From Ectopseudomonas chengduensis (GTDB taxonomy: Bacteria; Pseudomonadota; Gammaproteobacteria; Pseudomonadales; Pseudomonadaceae), in assembly GCF_900102635.1 (NCBI RefSeq), contig NZ_FMZQ01000014.1:125665-189664 (forward strand): a stretch of 64,000 bases of DNA, in the 5' to 3' direction. This document shows, one piece after another, positions 62,398 to 64,000 of this stretch (positions within the stretch are counted from its first letter, which is position 1; every line of letters begins with the position of its first letter). The notes beneath the pieces were generated by a model that was given only the letters and a program-made list of their open reading frames with translations, did no database searches and was not told the origin of the DNA. A program made the translations under genes and the position numbers.

Positions 62398-62943
62398 GTG
62401 GAAAAACCAGAAGAAAACATGGTCAATGCCGGAATTTTATTTATGTTTACGGCTTGGCTTCAAAGCCAAATGTCTGACCTGATAATTTTTAGTCAGAACA
62501 AAAATTTCATACCTGATTTCATAGCAACACCAGAAAGAGTCCCGAGCGATTTTCATAAGAAACGCGTCGAATACTGGGAAAAGCATTTTGGCCCTGTCAA
62601 AAATGAGTTCAAAGAAGAATTTTCAAATCTCCTGACAGACGCAGAGAAGAAGGATGTCGAAGAAATCTATCACCTCAGAAATATGATTGCCCACGCTCAT
62701 GTTTCTACTGGAAGAAACTACATGTTATACCGCCCTTTTGGTGGTCCTCAGCGCGAGCAAAAATTAATAGCAGACCTCAACCTTCAGCCGGTAGCAGATC
62801 AGTCCGATCCTATGATTTTAAAGCTAGAATTCTGGAGGAAAGAGGTTTTCACAAACGCTTCAAATTTAATTGAGCGCTTTGACCAAATTTGCTTGAAAAA
62901 AGTCGCCGATCATCTGGGTGTTCCGCATGGTCGTATTAGGTAG
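62398..62943 (+). CDS. Cassette 2 protein with HEPN-like RNxxxH motif
   Basis: A 181-residue protein. The GTG start at 62398 follows AAGGAGG by 4 bases; an in-frame ATG at 62377 lies inside the attC core site and is rejected. LRNMIAHAH (R94 to H99) is a clear RNxxxH motif in a helix, as in HEPN proteins. The N-terminal part is helical (MVNAGILFMFTAWLQSQMSDLIIF), like an HEPN first helix. No other domain was recognised. Low G+C and cassette location show lateral origin. Confidence 0.82.
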   Translation: MEKPEENMVNAGILFMFTAWLQSQMSDLIIFSQNKNFIPDFIATPERVPSDFHKKRVEYWEKHFGPVKNEFKEEFSNLLTDAEKKDVEEIYHLRNMIAHAHVSTGRNYMLYRPFGGPQREQKLIADLNLQPVADQSDPMILKLEFWRKEVFTNASNLIERFDQICLKKVADHLGVPHGRIR

Positions 62944-62948
62944 GCATC

Positions 62949-63024
62949 GCATAACAAGCCGCTCAAATCGCTCAAATCGTTCGCTGGGACCGGCGAAGCC
63001 GGCCCCTTAGCTTAATCGTTAGGA
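62949..63024 (+). repeat. attC site of cassette 2
   Basis: R'' GCATAAC (62949-62955) and R' GTTAGGA (63018-63024), 76 bases. The interior shares GGGACCGGCGAAGCCGGCCCCTTA with the dyad GGCCGGC-type core. The last base A departs from GTTRRRY; the TTAGGA belongs to the next cassette. Confidence 0.88.
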
Positions 63025-63034
63025 CAACCTGTAG

Positions 63035-63613
63035 ATGGAATCACAAGAAGTCATAGAATCCTTTAGAAAACAACTCGACCAAGTCGAGGGGCAGGGCGGC
63101 CAGCAGGTTCAGGTGTCGGCCCTACGTGCATATCTGGATGCTTTAGAGAAGGATGCTGACGCATCCCAAGAGTACCGCAAACAAAAACACGAAGGGATGC
63201 TTGCCCATTACACTGCGCAGACTCAGCACAGCATTGAAATGCTGAAGGCAGTTCTGGAGGCAGGCAAGAGCGCATTACAGTCTTTACTAATTATCAACGG
63301 TGGCGCAGTCGTTGCGCTACTCGGCGTTCTAAGCAACCTCGTTGGTAAGACTAATGGTTCCGAATTTGCGATTAGATTGGCGCTTCCACTGCTCCTATTC
63401 GGAATCGGAGTACTGGCTGGCGCAGTCGGTTTTGCGCTCCGCTATTTTAGCCAGGCATGCTACTCCGAAAGCGATGACGACAAAGATAATTATGAGAAAT
63501 GGGGAGATCGCCTTCGGTATTCAACTATTGCTGCTGCACTCACAGGATATGCTTTGTTCGGTACAGCTATAGCATTCTCCTATAAAGCAGTGCTTTTGGC
63601 GTACACGCCCTAA
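63035..63613 (+). CDS. Cassette 3 membrane protein, hypothetical
   Basis: A 192-residue protein. The N-terminal 75 residues are charged and coiled-coil-like. Three membrane helices follow at about 80-103, 112-136 and 163-188. A charged loop DDDKDNYEKWGDRLRY lies between the second and third. It was not recognised as a known family, although membrane proteins like this occur in integron cassettes. The ATG has only a weak upstream AGGA. Confidence 0.82.
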   Translation: MESQEVIESFRKQLDQVEGQGGQQVQVSALRAYLDALEKDADASQEYRKQKHEGMLAHYTAQTQHSIEMLKAVLEAGKSALQSLLIINGGAVVALLGVLSNLVGKTNGSEFAIRLALPLLLFGIGVLAGAVGFALRYFSQACYSESDDDKDNYEKWGDRLRYSTIAAALTGYALFGTAIAFSYKAVLLAYTP

Positions 63614-63690
63614 CAAGACCAGCTGCAGTGGCGGGCCTAGCAATAGGTTCAAACCGTTTGCCGCGCTCACCGGAGCCGGCTAAAGCCCAA
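63608..63690 (+). repeat. Broken attC site of cassette 3
   Basis: R'' CCCTAAC (63608-63614) and part of the interior (GGTTCAAACCGTTTGCCGCGCTCACCGGAGCCGGCTAAAGCC) are present, as in the two intact sites. The right half (CCTTAACC...GTTRRRY) is missing, replaced by AATGTCATCAACCTAAG. Confidence 0.7.
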
Positions 63691-64000
63691 TGTCATCAAC
63701 CTAAGCTGCAGCCCTGCCCAAGGCAAGCCCCCCGAAGCAGCCAGCCGCCATGGCCGTCGGGCGATGACCAGGCCTCTGCCGCTCAATCAGGCGGTCTAGC
63801 TGGGCTGGCGGTGATGTGATCATCGTCTGTTCCGGCTGTCTAGGCGAGATTTCTCGTTCTCCGGACGAGCCTATGCCGACCGCTTGTGGCCAGCTTTTTT
63901 GCACGGAGGTTGGGCGGTGGTGTTTCTTCAGCGCGTCGGTTTGTAGCCCTCACAACCTCGGCTGGCTGCGCGTTTGCGTTGGCGCGCAAAGCTACGGCCT
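63691..64000. other. G+C-rich sequence of unknown type after broken attC
   Basis: This end region returns to high G+C and lacks any core-site motif. It has no convincing gene; a 67-codon leftward open frame is too weak to call. The abrupt start after the attC fragment suggests a mobile-element end or deletion joint. Confidence 0.4.

Noticed and set aside
63701..63904. A 67-codon minus-strand frame
   Set aside because: No ribosome site, no recognised family, and composition consistent with noncoding G+C-rich DNA.

Overview
The window looks like a chromosomal segment of a Pseudomonas species, most plausibly the P. mendocina / P. oleovorans / P. stutzeri side of the genus. It has high G+C, Pseudomonas-type short palindromic repeats, and an unbroken run of genes whose order, as I remember it, matches P. 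aeruginosa from rne to an AraC-family regulator (about the first 58.6 kb). The species assignment is inference; no rRNA or tRNA gene was seen.

Layout. 1-9.3 kb: the 3' part of rne, then a leftward block of cell-envelope genes (exbB, exbD, lpxK, a Trm112-like gene, kdsB, a low-Mr phosphatase, murB) with comEC at its upstream end. 9.4-15.1 kb: a DUF2062 protein, the leftward lolC-lolD-lolE operon for lipoprotein release, a PilZ protein, a small BamE-like secreted protein and a GlpQ-like phosphodiesterase. 15.4-24 kb: soluble transhydrogenase and the complete leftward nqrABCDEF-apbE-nqrM sodium pump operon. 24.3-38.5 kb: an N-terminally extended GAPDH, mfd, csiV, a methylthioinosine phosphorylase, nagZ, an L,D-transpeptidase, psrA with two palindromic operators, the lexA-sulA SOS pair with two LexA boxes, small unknowns and topA. 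38.6-50.6 kb: fadBA, a secreted unknown, a universal stress protein, a cysteine-containing unknown, an ABC-F ATPase, slt, a MOSC protein and cheV. 50.7-58.7 kb: a YegS-like lipid kinase, a pirin, and a leftward kinase / GlpD-like / AGPS-like oxidase group next to a divergent AraC regulator.

The last 5.4 kb is accessory. A leftward four-gene operon (58.65-61.12 kb) encodes a secreted cysteine-repeat peptide, a DUF692/MNIO enzyme, a DUF2063 partner and a DoxX membrane protein. This is the gene set of HvfABCD / bufferin-type copper-binding RiPP systems. The precursor carries six EG(K/S)CG motifs in three tandem 17-residue repeats, and a possible ECF-sigma promoter lies upstream. From 61.62 kb the base composition drops to AT-rich and three rightward genes follow, each closed by an attC-type recombination site. 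This is an integron gene-cassette array with no integrase in view. The first two cassettes encode different proteins that each carry an RNxxxH (HEPN-like) motif, and the third encodes a three-helix membrane protein. The third attC is broken off, and an unidentified G+C-rich sequence fills the end of the window.

Dispersed palindromes of at least four families sit in the gaps between genes throughout. Rho-independent terminators are visible after rne, between the DUF2062 gene and lolE, between the glpQ-like gene and sth, and after gap, sulA, fadA, the 42.4-kb secreted protein, slt and the pirin gene.
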